A stretch of DNA of 64,000 bases from Bifidobacterium aemilianum (GTDB lineage Bacteria > Actinomycetota > Actinomycetes > Actinomycetales > Bifidobacteriaceae). Location: assembly GCF_003315635.1 (NCBI RefSeq), contig NZ_PDCG01000003.1, forward strand, positions 186,001-250,000, in the 5' to 3' direction. Positions 7,869 through 17,500 of the stretch are shown piece after piece (position 1 is the first letter of the stretch; each line of letters opens with the position of its first letter). Below the pieces are notes generated by a model. The model saw only the letters and a list, made by a program, of their open reading frames with translations. It made no database searches and was not told the origin of the DNA. Position numbers and translations under genes: made by a program.

Positions 7869-8405
7869 TCACCTGGTCCTGCCGGCGGCCTGGTCCTGCT
7901 GGGGCATGTTCCCCATGCCATCGACATCCCAGGGGTCCGGCCCTGCAGCCATCTCGGAGGACTGCGCGACGGAGGCCCCCTCGGAGTGGTCTGCCGTCTG
8001 CTGCTGGGACTTCTGCGCCTCGAACCGGGCCTTTTGCTGGTATCGGATCTCGTCGCTGGACAAAGTGTCGCCGATGATCACGGTGCGGGCGTGGGCCATG
8101 TTGTCCTTCTGGCTGATGTAGGCGTCAGGCTCTCCCAACGTTCCGGTGGCGACCACCGCATCACCCTTCTTGAAGGCGGCGGCATTAAGCAGCTCGGCGT
8201 TCTGGCCGAAGAACTTGACGGTCACCCTCTCCGGTCCCGCAGGAGAATCCGCCCACGAGCCATCCGGCTGCTGGATTCTACGGTTGCGGTAGACCATGGC
8301 CTCCAGATAGGCCTTCTGCACGCTTCCGTCCCCCCTGGTCTTCGGGGGGAAGTACTTCGGGTCGGCTCCGAGATTGCCTCGCATGACCTGTTGTGTGTTG
8401 GGCAT
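7869..8405 (-). CDS. ssb: single-stranded DNA-binding protein (element-encoded)
   Basis: 178 residues. The OB-fold is recognisable from MRGNLGADPKYF, then VQKAYLEAMVYRNRR, VTVKFFGQNAELL and KGDAVVATGTLGEPDAY, which is the SSB order. The last 60 residues are a Gln/Ser-rich linker, as in bacterial SSBs. It ends in RTR and lacks the acidic DDIPF tip that recruits chromosomal repair partners. Such SSBs on conjugative elements protect the transferred strand. AAGAAGG lies upstream of the ATG. Confidence 0.85.
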   Translation of the reverse strand: MPNTQQVMRGNLGADPKYFPPKTRGDGSVQKAYLEAMVYRNRRIQQPDGSWADSPAGPERVTVKFFGQNAELLNAAAFKKGDAVVATGTLGEPDAYISQKDNMAHARTVIIGDTLSSDEIRYQQKARFEAQKSQQQTADHSEGASVAQSSEMAAGPDPWDVDGMGNMPQQDQAAGRTR

Positions 8406-8505
8406 GATAGTTACCTTCTTTCCGCCACGACCATCGTGGCAAACTCAATCGTCCCTTGTCCCGGACGCTTATGCGGCGGACCGTGTGACAGGGGCATGAG
8501 CGCCC

Positions 8506-9009
8506 TCACAAGGTATGAGAGGACGCATGGTTCGTTGTCTGTCCCAAGGCGATGCTTGCCTCCATGGCCTGGGCCATATCGGCGGCGGCCTTCCAGCCGG
8601 TCCAGGTGTCGCCCTCCAGGAACTGTCTCTTGGCCTGACCGTCGGCCTTGCCTCCAAGCAGGTCCTGGCTGATCCAGTCATAGTTGGCTCCATGGGAGAA
8701 GTAGAGCGCATCATCCGCCTCGACCAAAGGCTGACCGATATGGGAGACCATATCGTCATGACCCTGATACCAATGCCCCGTCAAAGCCGCGTACAGGTCG
8801 GACGACTTATCGACCCTGGATACGGCCACGATGCCGCTTCTTGCCTCCCCGACAGCCTGGGACACCTCCTCGGGTGTGTACTCGCCGCCGGCGTCCTGAA
8901 GGTCGGCGGCAGCCTGCTGTGATGCCAGCTGCCCAACAAGCCTGGAAGCGCTTCCAAGAGGCACATCCTGCACCTGGTCGAATATGTCCCTCTCGTAACC
9001 TCTGAACAT
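8506..9009 (-). CDS. hypothetical protein in T4SS operon
   Basis: 167 residues, soluble, acidic, with no recognised domain. It has tryptophans in GHWYQGHDDM, NYDWISQ and TWTGWKAAADM. AGGAG lies about nine bases before the ATG. It sits between the VirB4-like ATPase and ssb in the same direction, so a transfer-related role is likely but unproven. Confidence 0.65.
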   Translation of the reverse strand: MFRGYERDIFDQVQDVPLGSASRLVGQLASQQAAADLQDAGGEYTPEEVSQAVGEARSGIVAVSRVDKSSDLYAALTGHWYQGHDDMVSHIGQPLVEADDALYFSHGANYDWISQDLLGGKADGQAKRQFLEGDTWTGWKAAADMAQAMEASIALGQTTNHASSHTL

Positions 9010-9167
9010 GTCTCACTGCTCCTATTCTCAATATCTGTGGAACCACAAAAGCTCCGTATCGGTGACTCAATCATGAGGCGGGATCCGCGCGTCAGCTGCG
9101 GAGTGCATGACAGCCATCCGCTGGCGGTCTGCCGGCATAGAGGTTCCGCAGGCCTTCACGCCCGGGC

Positions 9168-10745
9168 CTAGGGTCTGGCTTCCATGGGGGCGTGCCATTT
9201 GAGGTTGGTGTCGTTGAAGCCGCTGCGCTCCAGGTCGCACATCTGCAGCTGGATGGGCAACCCAGGAAGGCCACCCGTCTTAATGAGGAACTTGCCCTGG
9301 CCCTTGAAACTGGCTTGTGCCTCGTACCCAAGGGGTGTCGCCCAATCCGAGAGCATGTCCTCCTCCCGTTGGGAGATGGGCAGGCCCGACTCCCCTCGCA
9401 GGTAGCGGTTGATCTCCGTGCTGGGCAAGGCGCCCAGGACCTTGATCTTGCTGCGCTCCACGAATCCGCGCGCTTTCTGGTTCTGCGCCTCGGTATCCAG
9501 GCACATCAGATCGGCGAAGGTGTGTGTAATCATGATCTGCCCCACACCCCACTGTCGGTTGAGCCTGGTGACCAGATCCAGCCTGTCCACCATCAGTGGG
9601 CTCGCCCGGAGGGCGCGGTGCAGCTCGTCCATGATGATCACATGGTTCCTCGCCGGCTGCAGACCGGCCTCGGACAACAGGTCGGCGGCGTTCTTCGCGG
9701 CGAAGGCCCCCGACCAGGTGACCGCGAGCACGGCGGCCACCACGTCATCTCCGGCATGGGCCAAGGCGCTGATATCGAAATCGACGGATTTGGACAGGTC
9801 TATCCGCTCGGTGGTCTGACGGCAGAACAGCTTGCCGAACTTGCCGATGGGATTCGACAGGCCATGCAGACTGGCGACCAGATCGGACACCGCGCTCCTG
9901 TATGCCTCTTCGTTGTCGGGGTCATCGAACACCGCCGCCGCCCGGACCGGTGTTGGACCCTCCAGTATCAACGTAATCAGATCGGAGATAAGCGGGGGCT
10001 GTGGGGAGTCCTTGGTCTTGTCGTACAGCAGATTAAGCGCGGTGGCGACCACGTTGGCCTCCACGTCGCTCACAGCCTGCCGACCTTCGCTACGGCCAGA
10101 TCGAGCCACGGAAAGCAGGACCTCGATGCCTGCCCTGCGCCTATCGTGGTAGTCCGCAAGCAGGTCCTCCCTTCTATCGCCATCAAGTCGCTGCAGGGCG
10201 AAATGCACATCGCCGGGGTCCAGAGGGTTGATCGAGCCGATGCCGGAACCCAGTCTGATGACCTGCCCGTTGAGGAGCCTGGTCAGATCCAGGTAATCGG
10301 GTTTTAGGTCTCCGGGAATGATGCAGTTGACGCCCAGCGCGGCCAGGCCCCATTGCAGCCTCCGCACGAACGTGGATTTGCCGATGGCCGGCAAACCCAT
10401 CACAAACATTGACGGCTGTTCGATGATGCCCTCTCGAAACCAACTGATGGGATCGCAGCACACCCCTGCGCCGGTCGAGAGAAGACGCCCCACGGGCACC
10501 CCGACCACAGGCAGGGCCATTCCGGTGCCGAAAGGCCAGTAGCCACCGGATACCTGGGAGGATGTGGCGAAGAACTCGTCCACCGTGGGAAGCAGACTGG
10601 CCCAGCCTCCGCCCCTTCGTGGGTATCCGCGCCAGGTCGCCTCCGGTGCGGACGGCTGTCTGACCGGTATGGGTGGAGCTTCGTCCTCGGCCTGGTCGCG
10701 GCTCGCTCGCGATCCTGGCAGATGCAGCAGATCAGAAAATGACAT
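9168..10745 (-). CDS. virB4: VirB4/TraC-type T4SS ATPase
   Basis: 525 residues. Walker A is GLPAIGKST at 117-125 and Walker B is HVIIMDELHRAL near 370, followed by an MITHTFADL segment typical of VirB4-like ATPases. It corresponds to the ATPase domain alone, without the long N-terminal membrane-associated half of Gram-negative VirB4. In actinobacterial systems that half may be supplied by the SCO6880-like partner encoded just upstream. The enzyme would power channel assembly or substrate transport. The start has AAGGAAGGAG in front. Confidence 0.85.
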   Translation of the reverse strand: MSFSDLLHLPGSRASRDQAEDEAPPIPVRQPSAPEATWRGYPRRGGGWASLLPTVDEFFATSSQVSGGYWPFGTGMALPVVGVPVGRLLSTGAGVCCDPISWFREGIIEQPSMFVMGLPAIGKSTFVRRLQWGLAALGVNCIIPGDLKPDYLDLTRLLNGQVIRLGSGIGSINPLDPGDVHFALQRLDGDRREDLLADYHDRRRAGIEVLLSVARSGRSEGRQAVSDVEANVVATALNLLYDKTKDSPQPPLISDLITLILEGPTPVRAAAVFDDPDNEEAYRSAVSDLVASLHGLSNPIGKFGKLFCRQTTERIDLSKSVDFDISALAHAGDDVVAAVLAVTWSGAFAAKNAADLLSEAGLQPARNHVIIMDELHRALRASPLMVDRLDLVTRLNRQWGVGQIMITHTFADLMCLDTEAQNQKARGFVERSKIKVLGALPSTEINRYLRGESGLPISQREEDMLSDWATPLGYEAQASFKGQGKFLIKTGGLPGLPIQLQMCDLERSGFNDTNLKWHAPMEARP

Positions 10746-10759
10746 GAGGGGCTCCTTCC

Positions 10760-12244
10760 TTACCTCAGGTGTCCGAGCAGACCCGGAGGGGCATAGGATG
10801 CCAGAGTCAATCCCAAAGGCAGGGAAGCCGCAAACGCGGTGTCCTGCGCCCCATAGCAGATACGCAGATCGTCCTTGGCGGAGCCCGCTGCCGATTCCAC
10901 AGCGCGTGAGGCCATCTCCAGCCGGTCCTGCTCACCCTCGCCAGCCATGACGGTCACGGTAACCACCAAACCGAAAAACACGATCATGGCACCCTGTTCG
11001 GCCTCCTGGGCCTGACGGTTCGCCTTGGCTATCTGGGTCATGCTCTTGACGGTGGCCCGCTTCTCCTGACTGACCTGGCTGGTGGCCAGCTGCCGGTTCT
11101 GCTCAGCCATGAAAGCCGTCCTCTCGGGCGAGGCCAGACGGAACTGCAGGGTCACTCTCTTGCGGTCGCAATCCTCCAGTGGTTTGAGCAGCCGGCTGAT
11201 GGTGTCCGCAGTCACCGAGCTGCGGGGAGGATCGCACATCTCCCAGCTCCTGCTCACGCCGGAGTCGTGCCTATACCAATCCCACATTGCCTCGTGCGCC
11301 ATGGGTCCGGCATCCTCCCAGAACGTGGGGTGCTGCTCGTCCATGTCCTCGAACTTGTCCTGGGCGGCGGGGTCGAAGCAGATGCGTACCATGCGTGCCA
11401 TCTGATCGAGTCCCAGCATGGTCGGGGACCCGCCGCCAGCATCGGCCACATGCTCCTCAATGTCGGGAATCATCTGGCCGATCCTACGTGCCGCCTCCTC
11501 GGGCTCCAGGAACCTGCCACGAACATCCTTGAAGCAGAAAGTCAGGGTCAGGGTCGCCTCGCTCCGCGCGCCACCAGTGGAATACAGGCCCATTACCTGT
11601 GCCATGGCCTTGGCGGCGAGCTCAGGGGCATCGGCCACCACATTCCGGGCAAGGGTTTTACGGAATCTGATACCCGAATCAGGTGAGGTGTCGACCGTCA
11701 CCGACAACTGTCTGACGCCGACTTCGGTGGAGAGGAAATCAAGGAAGGCGGCCCAGGAAGCCACGTAGGAATCTTCCACATCATCATCCACCAGGGCGGC
11801 CCCTTGCGGGTGGCAGGTCAACGGCAGCGAGTATTCGCCGCTGTGTGCGTGATGGAGCAGGCAGAAGGGGCGGCCGAACCCGTCAAGGGCCTCGACCAGA
11901 CCGATACGGGACAGGATCCCAGGTAATGCCGCCATGCCGCCGTCGATGGGGGCCAGCATGCCGGACCGATATAGATTCCTTCCCTTTCTCATCGACGTTC
12001 GGTATGCCAGCTGCTCAATCTTCCTGTCGACGACATTGCGGTGTTCCCTATCTCGCACCGACAGAATGGTGATGGTGCCGATGCCGAGCACGAGCACGCC
12101 ACCGGCGGCGAGGACATTGACCATGCTCAATACCAGAGCTGCAACTAGCACGGCAAAACCTGCAAAGGTCAGGGGCTTGCCGATGTTCTTGATTCCTCCA
12201 GGGATGCGACGCATCCAATCGCCGTATGTGGTGCTGGAAGCCAT
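10760..12244 (-). CDS. SCO6880-like T4SS inner-membrane protein (PrgI/VirB4 N-terminal-like)
   Basis: 494 residues. Two close membrane helices at about 25-57 (LTFAGFAVLVAALVLSMV and LAAGGVLVLGIGTITIL) are followed by a large cytoplasmic domain. This is the arrangement of the SCO6880 family in actinobacterial conjugative elements. It probably stands in for VirB3 plus the N-terminal part of VirB4 and partners the ATPase encoded 15 bp downstream. The ATG at 12244 follows the trbL-like stop by one base with GGAAGGAG upstream. A longer in-frame start would overlap the upstream gene and is not favoured. Confidence 0.8.
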   Translation of the reverse strand: MASSTTYGDWMRRIPGGIKNIGKPLTFAGFAVLVAALVLSMVNVLAAGGVLVLGIGTITILSVRDREHRNVVDRKIEQLAYRTSMRKGRNLYRSGMLAPIDGGMAALPGILSRIGLVEALDGFGRPFCLLHHAHSGEYSLPLTCHPQGAALVDDDVEDSYVASWAAFLDFLSTEVGVRQLSVTVDTSPDSGIRFRKTLARNVVADAPELAAKAMAQVMGLYSTGGARSEATLTLTFCFKDVRGRFLEPEEAARRIGQMIPDIEEHVADAGGGSPTMLGLDQMARMVRICFDPAAQDKFEDMDEQHPTFWEDAGPMAHEAMWDWYRHDSGVSRSWEMCDPPRSSVTADTISRLLKPLEDCDRKRVTLQFRLASPERTAFMAEQNRQLATSQVSQEKRATVKSMTQIAKANRQAQEAEQGAMIVFFGLVVTVTVMAGEGEQDRLEMASRAVESAAGSAKDDLRICYGAQDTAFAASLPLGLTLASYAPPGLLGHLR

Positions 12245-12245
12245 G

Positions 12246-14234
12246 TCAGAACTCCTTCCTCGAGCGTCTCGTGGATGTTCTACTTGCGCCATCGGGAGAG
12301 CTTGAAGTTGCATCGAATGAGGTAGGACCTGTCGGTGTCATGCTCTCCATCGGTGAGGGGCCTGTTCTGGTTGTCGGCGAAAGAGTCGTCTGAGAAGCCC
12401 CAGAAGGGCCTTCTCCTTCTGATCCGCCCATGCTGTTCATGGTTCCCGCGGGTCCCTTGCCCGTGGTCCCATCAGGCCCGCCATCGTTTTGATTTCCGCT
12501 TCCTTGCTGACTGTTGCCCACTCCACCGGGTCCAAAGCCGCGACTCCTGCCGGCACCCCCACCGGCAGGACCCGATCCAGGCCGTTGGGATCCGTCCGGT
12601 CCATGGGATTTTCCGCCTGACAGCTTGTTGAGTATGCCTCCGGCGCCACGGCCGGCCGCCCGTGCTGCGGACCCTCCGGCACCTACGACGGCTCCCGCTC
12701 CCATCCCGAACATGGTGGGCATGATGCCACTGCCTCCGCCAATCTGGTTCTGCACTGCGGGAACGACCAGACGGATCAGGGCCGGCAATGTGGCAATGAC
12801 CATGATTGTCAGGGTCAAGGTGATGGCCTGCGAATCGTCGCCTTGGGTGGCGGACACCATGACCGCACTACCTCCGGCCAGCAATAGGGCAGCCACCGGC
12901 TTATAGCTCAGGAAGGCCAGAAGCCACCCCATAATCTTGCCGAACGACTGACGGCCACTTTCGGTCCAGCTCATGGCCGCCCACACAGGGGCAATGCCAA
13001 CCAGGACGGGCAGGATGCCTGCCCTGAAATAGGCGAATATCCTGCTGACCAGACCGGCCAGATAGATGATGACGGTCAGGATGATGGCCAATATGCCATC
13101 AAGATTGAAGAACTCACTGGCCGCAAGGGTGTTGGTGTTCCAGGCATCATTGACCATGCTGGAGGATGCCTTGAGAATGTTGGCCGTCCAAGTATCCACA
13201 TTGCTCTGGCACAGGTTGACTCCTCCAGCAAGCATCACGCTTGTAGCAATCGCCCAGGTGAAGGCCTTGCCCAATGGGATCAGGCCCTGACGGGCCTCCT
13301 GGTTGGTGACCAGCTTGAATCCGGCAGCCATCACCCCCGCAACCGCAGCGAGCAGCAGGAACGGGTCGACTTGGAGCCGGATCCAATCCGAGACCATAAA
13401 CCGTGTCCCCTGCCCAGGTGTCCAGCTTTCATAGTGTGGCGAACCGGCACCTGATCTGGCAAAGAAGGACAGGGCAATCGAAACGCTCGAGGAGCCCATC
13501 AACACACCCAACATCACCCAACCCATCTTGTCGAAGATCGGCCCCTGCATCTCGTTTCTATAGTTCGTGGTCAATCTGGTGCCCAGAACAGTCAGGCTGA
13601 TGGCAGCGGTGATGACCAGCAAAGCTTGGGCGACCCGCAAATAGGGGTTGGCGAGTGTCTCCCAGGTATCGTAGTCAGGTACGGCATTGGCCTTGAGCGT
13701 GTTAACCGAGGTGTCGGAAGGCACCAGTGTGTTGCGTGTCGTCGACAACCAGGACAGGCCTTCCTTCGACTGCTTCTCATAGGTCGACCACAGCGTCTTC
13801 TCCAACCAGCTGAGCTTGCGGGATTTCACGCAAGCAGACCCCTGCAGCTGCCATTCTCCCTTGGTGGGTGAATCCGCCTGCTCGGTGTTGGAAAGCGCCT
13901 CACATTGCAGGGTGGGGTTGGAAGAAGCGCTTTTCTTGGCATCCTCAATGGTGACGTGAACCATGCCGGGAGAGGCGGCGGCGCCCAGAGATGTCATTTT
14001 GCTGGCTAGCCATTCCAACTGATCCTTGCCGATCAGTTTTCCTAGACCGCCTGGGGGAACGCGCATCGTATCCACGGTCTGCGTGTCGGAAACCTCGGAG
14101 TCCCCGAACTTCAGCTCGTCACCGAACGATTTCGCGCCAAAGTCGGGGGCACCGCAACCAGCCAGAGAGACCAGCATAACCAGACCCAACAGCACGGCCA
14201 TAAGACGGTGCCTTCCAATGGGCATAACACGCAT
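12246..14234 (-). CDS. TrbL/VirB6-like polytopic T4SS protein with lipoprotein-type signal
   Basis: 662 residues. The N-terminus is a signal sequence ending in a lipobox-like LVSLAGC. An extracytoplasmic domain of about 180 residues follows. At least six hydrophobic helices lie between about 200 and 500. The last 150 residues are a Gly/Ser/Pro-rich tail, probably cytoplasmic and disordered. This matches the TrbL/VirB6 role of the polytopic core of the channel. The gene abuts the SCO6880-like gene (one-base gap) and follows the small pilin-like gene by 12 bp. Confidence 0.8.
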   Translation of the reverse strand: MRVMPIGRHRLMAVLLGLVMLVSLAGCGAPDFGAKSFGDELKFGDSEVSDTQTVDTMRVPPGGLGKLIGKDQLEWLASKMTSLGAAASPGMVHVTIEDAKKSASSNPTLQCEALSNTEQADSPTKGEWQLQGSACVKSRKLSWLEKTLWSTYEKQSKEGLSWLSTTRNTLVPSDTSVNTLKANAVPDYDTWETLANPYLRVAQALLVITAAISLTVLGTRLTTNYRNEMQGPIFDKMGWVMLGVLMGSSSVSIALSFFARSGAGSPHYESWTPGQGTRFMVSDWIRLQVDPFLLLAAVAGVMAAGFKLVTNQEARQGLIPLGKAFTWAIATSVMLAGGVNLCQSNVDTWTANILKASSSMVNDAWNTNTLAASEFFNLDGILAIILTVIIYLAGLVSRIFAYFRAGILPVLVGIAPVWAAMSWTESGRQSFGKIMGWLLAFLSYKPVAALLLAGGSAVMVSATQGDDSQAITLTLTIMVIATLPALIRLVVPAVQNQIGGGSGIMPTMFGMGAGAVVGAGGSAARAAGRGAGGILNKLSGGKSHGPDGSQRPGSGPAGGGAGRSRGFGPGGVGNSQQGSGNQNDGGPDGTTGKGPAGTMNSMGGSEGEGPSGASQTTLSPTTRTGPSPMESMTPTGPTSFDATSSSPDGASRTSTRRSRKEF

Positions 14235-14246
14235 GGTTCCCGCCTT

Positions 14247-14606
14247 TCAGCAGCTTGTGGCTACATCCAGGCCCAGCGCAGTCATGAATGACAAGGCGCC
14301 CGAGATGATGAAAACGGCTATTACCCAGTTCATGAGCTTGTCGAAAGTATCATCACGGTCCGGTACGCCATCGCCCTGCTGGCGGACGATGTGCGTGCCG
14401 ATCCTGGTCAAGGCAACGATGGCGATAGCCAGGCCAATGGCCTTGATCCAGCCCAAAGCCACACTGACCGGACCCGCAAAACCCGGGGGCAGGCAGGCGG
14501 TCGGGTTCGACAGAGATTCAGCCAATATCACCGACCCCACGGCCGATATTTGGATGTGCGCCCAGGCATTAACGGGTAGGGCCACGAGGGTTGCGATAGG
14601 ATTCAT
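14247..14606 (-). CDS. small two-helix membrane protein, VirB2/TrbC pilin-like
   Basis: 119 residues with hydrophobic segments near 47-67 (VSVALGWIKAIGLAIAIVAL) and 91-112 (MNWVIAVFIISGALSFMTAL), joined by a charged loop containing RQQGDGVPDRDD. Size, topology and position directly before the TrbL-like gene suggest the pilin-like or VirB3-like subunit. Sequence identity to a named family is not obvious to me. Confidence 0.6.
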   Translation of the reverse strand: MNPIATLVALPVNAWAHIQISAVGSVILAESLSNPTACLPPGFAGPVSVALGWIKAIGLAIAIVALTRIGTHIVRQQGDGVPDRDDTFDKLMNWVIAVFIISGALSFMTALGLDVATSC

Positions 14607-14698
14607 GTGTTACTCCTTGTGTTTGATTGATGGACAGAACTATGGTCACGCGGTTACGGTCGGGCTCCCGCGGACTTTCTGACAATCCATGCGCCACT

Positions 14699-15184
14699 TC
14701 ATCGGCGGACCCCCTGGCCCTCGACCCGCAACTTCTCCAGGTCTTGTGCCAGACGGGCATACGCATGTGGATACCGTTCCGGTAGGCCGTCGAGCTCCAG
14801 GCCCGCGATCCACGGCAGCCGCCAAGAGGCCGGGGCCGCCGAGCACACCAGCAGCCGTGACCGGTGCAGGGCTCGTGGCACACGCCTGACCGGAGTGGTT
14901 ACCGCCACGCCCAGCAGACGGGTGGGACCATACTGGCCGGATGACCACTCGGACAGGAGGGCCCGCAAGGACTCCAACCCCCGGCTTGTCCCCATGGCGC
15001 ATAACACCATGGCGGCCCCCGTTGGCGTGGCGCAGGCAGGCAAGGCACGTCCCGCATCCGCGTACAAGCCAGGAGCGGACCGATATATGGTCGTGCAACC
15101 CGCACCTCCATGAGCTGCCACCAGCCAAACGCGATCAGTGGCTGGAGCATCGAAAACCGGAAGCAAATCGGATTTGACAGTCAC
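14699..15184 (-). CDS. DUF6668-like P-loop-related protein
   Basis: 161 residues. The start VWLVAAHGGAGCTTIYRSAP resembles a degenerate ParA-type P-loop (GGxGxTT with the usual lysine missing). The family DUF6668, found in actinobacterial conjugative loci, shows this WLVxAHGGAG pattern. Residues around 55-105 (MVLCAMGTSRGLESLRALLS) fit the rest of that fold. It may be a non-hydrolysing relative that scaffolds the transfer complex. It lies between the coiled-coil protein and the pilin-like gene. Confidence 0.65.
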   Translation of the reverse strand: MTVKSDLLPVFDAPATDRVWLVAAHGGAGCTTIYRSAPGLYADAGRALPACATPTGAAMVLCAMGTSRGLESLRALLSEWSSGQYGPTRLLGVAVTTPVRRVPRALHRSRLLVCSAAPASWRLPWIAGLELDGLPERYPHAYARLAQDLEKLRVEGQGVRR

Positions 15185-15197
15185 GCCGACCTCCTTT

Positions 15198-16379
15198 TCA
15201 TAAGCCGGGAATCATGCCCGGGAAACCATTGTTCGGAGCCGGCACACTCCAACCGGGGGACCCACCGTCGCCCGAAGGTGGGGCAGGTGGTGATGGGACC
15301 CTCTGGGGTGCGCGGGGTGTGGGGGACGGTGCCGGAACAGGAGCCGGAGGTGGGGCACCACCGGCTGCCTCTGCCGCGGAGGCCTGTTGGTCCTCCTTGG
15401 CTGCTTGGCTCTCGGAGACCCCCTGCATAGCCTTTTCGACGCTGGAGCGTGCATCCTCAATGGCGTTTCGTGCCGGCTTCCCGGCATTGCGGGCATGAAC
15501 GGCATCATCAATGGCTTGCTGCAACACCACCCGGGTCTGATCGTCGGTCACATTTCCAGCGGATGCGGTGAGGAGTGTGCGGGCGCGCTCCAATGATGAA
15601 TCCAGATCGGCAAGCGAGATTGAAAGCTCCTTGGCCTCCCTGGAGTCTCCTACCCGCCTGGCGGCCCGTGAAAGCCTGTCAGCCAGGGAACGATATGCTC
15701 GCATCTGTTTCTCCGACGCGGTGGCGGACGAACGCAGTTGATCGACGGATGCCTCCTGAGTACAGGAGGCGGATGGTCCAGATGGCAGTGAGGACGCAAG
15801 CTTATGCAGGGTGCTCACGGTCTGACTGTCCTCGACCTGATCGGAGGACACGGATAAGGCCCCTTCAATGCCCTTGACTGCCTGCTTGAGGGCGACCCAT
15901 CCGGATTGCGCCGACGCCCTTGCCTCATTGCAGGATTCAAGGGCTGTAACATGCTCCCTCCCGGACCAGGCACGGTGGGCTGCAAAAGCCCAAGCTCCGG
16001 CCAGTCCCACCAGAACGGACACGAGGCACACCACTATCATCCAACGGAATCTCGGCCTGTCCGACACAGCAGCCGTCTCAGCCAAACCGGTTCCCGCATG
16101 CATTGATTCCAAGAGATCGAAATCGTCAGGAGCGGCCAAACCCTCCACAGCAGGCTGAGACTCATTCCCTTGGACTTCGATCTGCTCGCCAGTTCGGTCA
16201 GAGGCCGAAGAGGCATCTTCGGACCACCACTCTTGGACGGGAGCCAGAACATGCTGGACAGGTGTCGTTTCGGCTTCGACATGCTCTCCGATCGGGCCCG
16301 CACCAGGAAGGACGGACCCATCGTCATCCCACCATTGTTGGGAGGGAAGCAGGGCAGGAATCCGGGAAGACGACATCAC
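15198..16379 (-). CDS. membrane-anchored coiled-coil surface protein, paralogue of the product at 21857-22828
   Basis: 393 residues. A cytoplasmic N-terminal 110 residues precede one helix (WMIVVCLVSVLVGLAGAWAFAA). An extracellular helical domain of about 190 residues and a Pro-rich tail follow. The segment ALESCNEARASAQ and later DQVEDSQTVSTLHKLA align with ALSECQSARSAYG and DQVKDPKTISALQEAV in the paralogue, so the two share one domain. It could be an extracellular spacer or channel stalk crossing the wall. The start is GTG at 16379 or ATG at 16376, overlapping the upstream stop. Confidence 0.7.
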   Translation of the reverse strand: MMSSSRIPALLPSQQWWDDDGSVLPGAGPIGEHVEAETTPVQHVLAPVQEWWSEDASSASDRTGEQIEVQGNESQPAVEGLAAPDDFDLLESMHAGTGLAETAAVSDRPRFRWMIVVCLVSVLVGLAGAWAFAAHRAWSGREHVTALESCNEARASAQSGWVALKQAVKGIEGALSVSSDQVEDSQTVSTLHKLASSLPSGPSASCTQEASVDQLRSSATASEKQMRAYRSLADRLSRAARRVGDSREAKELSISLADLDSSLERARTLLTASAGNVTDDQTRVVLQQAIDDAVHARNAGKPARNAIEDARSSVEKAMQGVSESQAAKEDQQASAAEAAGGAPPPAPVPAPSPTPRAPQRVPSPPAPPSGDGGSPGWSVPAPNNGFPGMIPGL

Positions 16380-17029
16380 AAAGCCTGGCCGCGTCCACGT
16401 GAATCACGACTGGAAGCGGACGGATAATCCATTGCTCCAGATCCCCCAAGCGAAACGGCATCACCAAGGCCACGAGCCTCCAGTTGCCAGGCTGGATCAT
16501 TGCCCCGGGCATGGGCGGGACCAACCACCTTGCTGACGAGCTTGAAATCCGGGTCCAAGGCGAGCACGCGATCACAATGAGCCTTCAACGTGTCATCGTC
16601 ATCGCCCTGCAGCCAGGACAGATAGGCGGCTACACCATAGGCACCCACACGCTCTGATTCATGGTCGATCAACGCGGCGTAAGCATCGAAGGCAGCAGGA
16701 ACGTCCTGATGGAATTCCCTGTCCATCACATCTCGCACATTGTAGGAGGCCTGGTCCAGGACCCTCACCACCTGATCGTGGACAAGAGCGGCCCTTTGGG
16801 AACTATCCGATGCGATGAGATCGAAAGTGTCACGGGCGAGGCCTGGATCTATGCACTTGACGATGACCGCGTCACGCAGGGCGGCATCGCCGCTTACACA
16901 TGCCATCGAGTCGATCAGGGTCTGGTCCTCATGGGAGGGCATGCACCTCTGCCGGCGCATTCGCTCCAAAAAATCGAACATCACAACATTTGGGGCCGAC
17001 ACATCATCTGCCATAACATCATCAGCCAT
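16376..17029 (-). CDS. DUF4192-like protein
   Basis: 217 residues, soluble. The C-terminal AYLSWLQGDDDDTLKAHCDRVLALDPDFKLVSKVV matches the conserved end of DUF4192, a family of actinobacterial chromosomes and mobile elements of unknown function. It is shorter than chromosomal members, mainly at the N-terminus. AGGAGG lies ten bases before the chosen ATG at 17029. An upstream in-frame start lacks a ribosome site. It is the first gene of the T4SS block and is coupled to the next gene by a TGATG overlap. Confidence 0.65.
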   Translation of the reverse strand: MADDVMADDVSAPNVVMFDFLERMRRQRCMPSHEDQTLIDSMACVSGDAALRDAVIVKCIDPGLARDTFDLIASDSSQRAALVHDQVVRVLDQASYNVRDVMDREFHQDVPAAFDAYAALIDHESERVGAYGVAAYLSWLQGDDDDTLKAHCDRVLALDPDFKLVSKVVGPAHARGNDPAWQLEARGLGDAVSLGGSGAMDYPSASSRDSRGRGQAL

Positions 17030-17448
17030 ACCAACCGAACCTCCTATGGATAAATGGAAACCTACGACAACCAGCGTCACACCACACGGACTCGGGCGCG
17101 ACGGAGCAAGTGACGGAAGGCCGGGAGAAGAAGGCCCGGCCATAAGATCCGCCCCGTCCCGAAACGGAAATGGAAGTAAACGCTTCGGGAAGTGTTAAGT
17201 GGGGAGCCAGGAACACAGACCGTAAGGGATGGTTCATGGCCCTGGTCCCCAAGACTCATTGATTTGCCGCGTCATCGTCAGCGTCGGCACAATGCGTACG
17301 CACGGCCGACGCCATGGCATTACTCGCGGTCTTGGTGGTGACCTCGCCCAGAATACGATCAGTGGTGACCATGTTATGTCGACTGGCAGGCGGGTGACAG
17401 TCCGCATGGTAGACAGTCTTCTCTTGGTCTGGGCATGAGGGGGGGGGT
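17030..17448. other. intergenic region between the adhesin gene and the T4SS operon
   Basis: About 420 bp without a convincing gene. It must hold the promoter for the leftward T4SS operon unless transcription reads through from the adhesin gene. I could not settle on a -10/-35 pair. Short ORFs here lack ribosome sites. Confidence 0.5.
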
Positions 17449-17482
17449 GGCGGGGACCCCTATGGGGGGTGGGGTCCCCGCC
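17449..17482 (-). terminator. 12-bp GC hairpin after the adhesin gene
   Basis: GGCGGGGACCCC pairs perfectly with GGGGTCCCCGCC across a ten-base loop, 19 bp beyond the adhesin stop. A second perfect 24-bp palindrome at 17491-17514 spans the stop codon itself. Together they should end or strongly reduce transcription leaving the adhesin gene. Confidence 0.75.
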
Positions 17483-17500
17483 TGGGGAAGCCTTGGCCCT

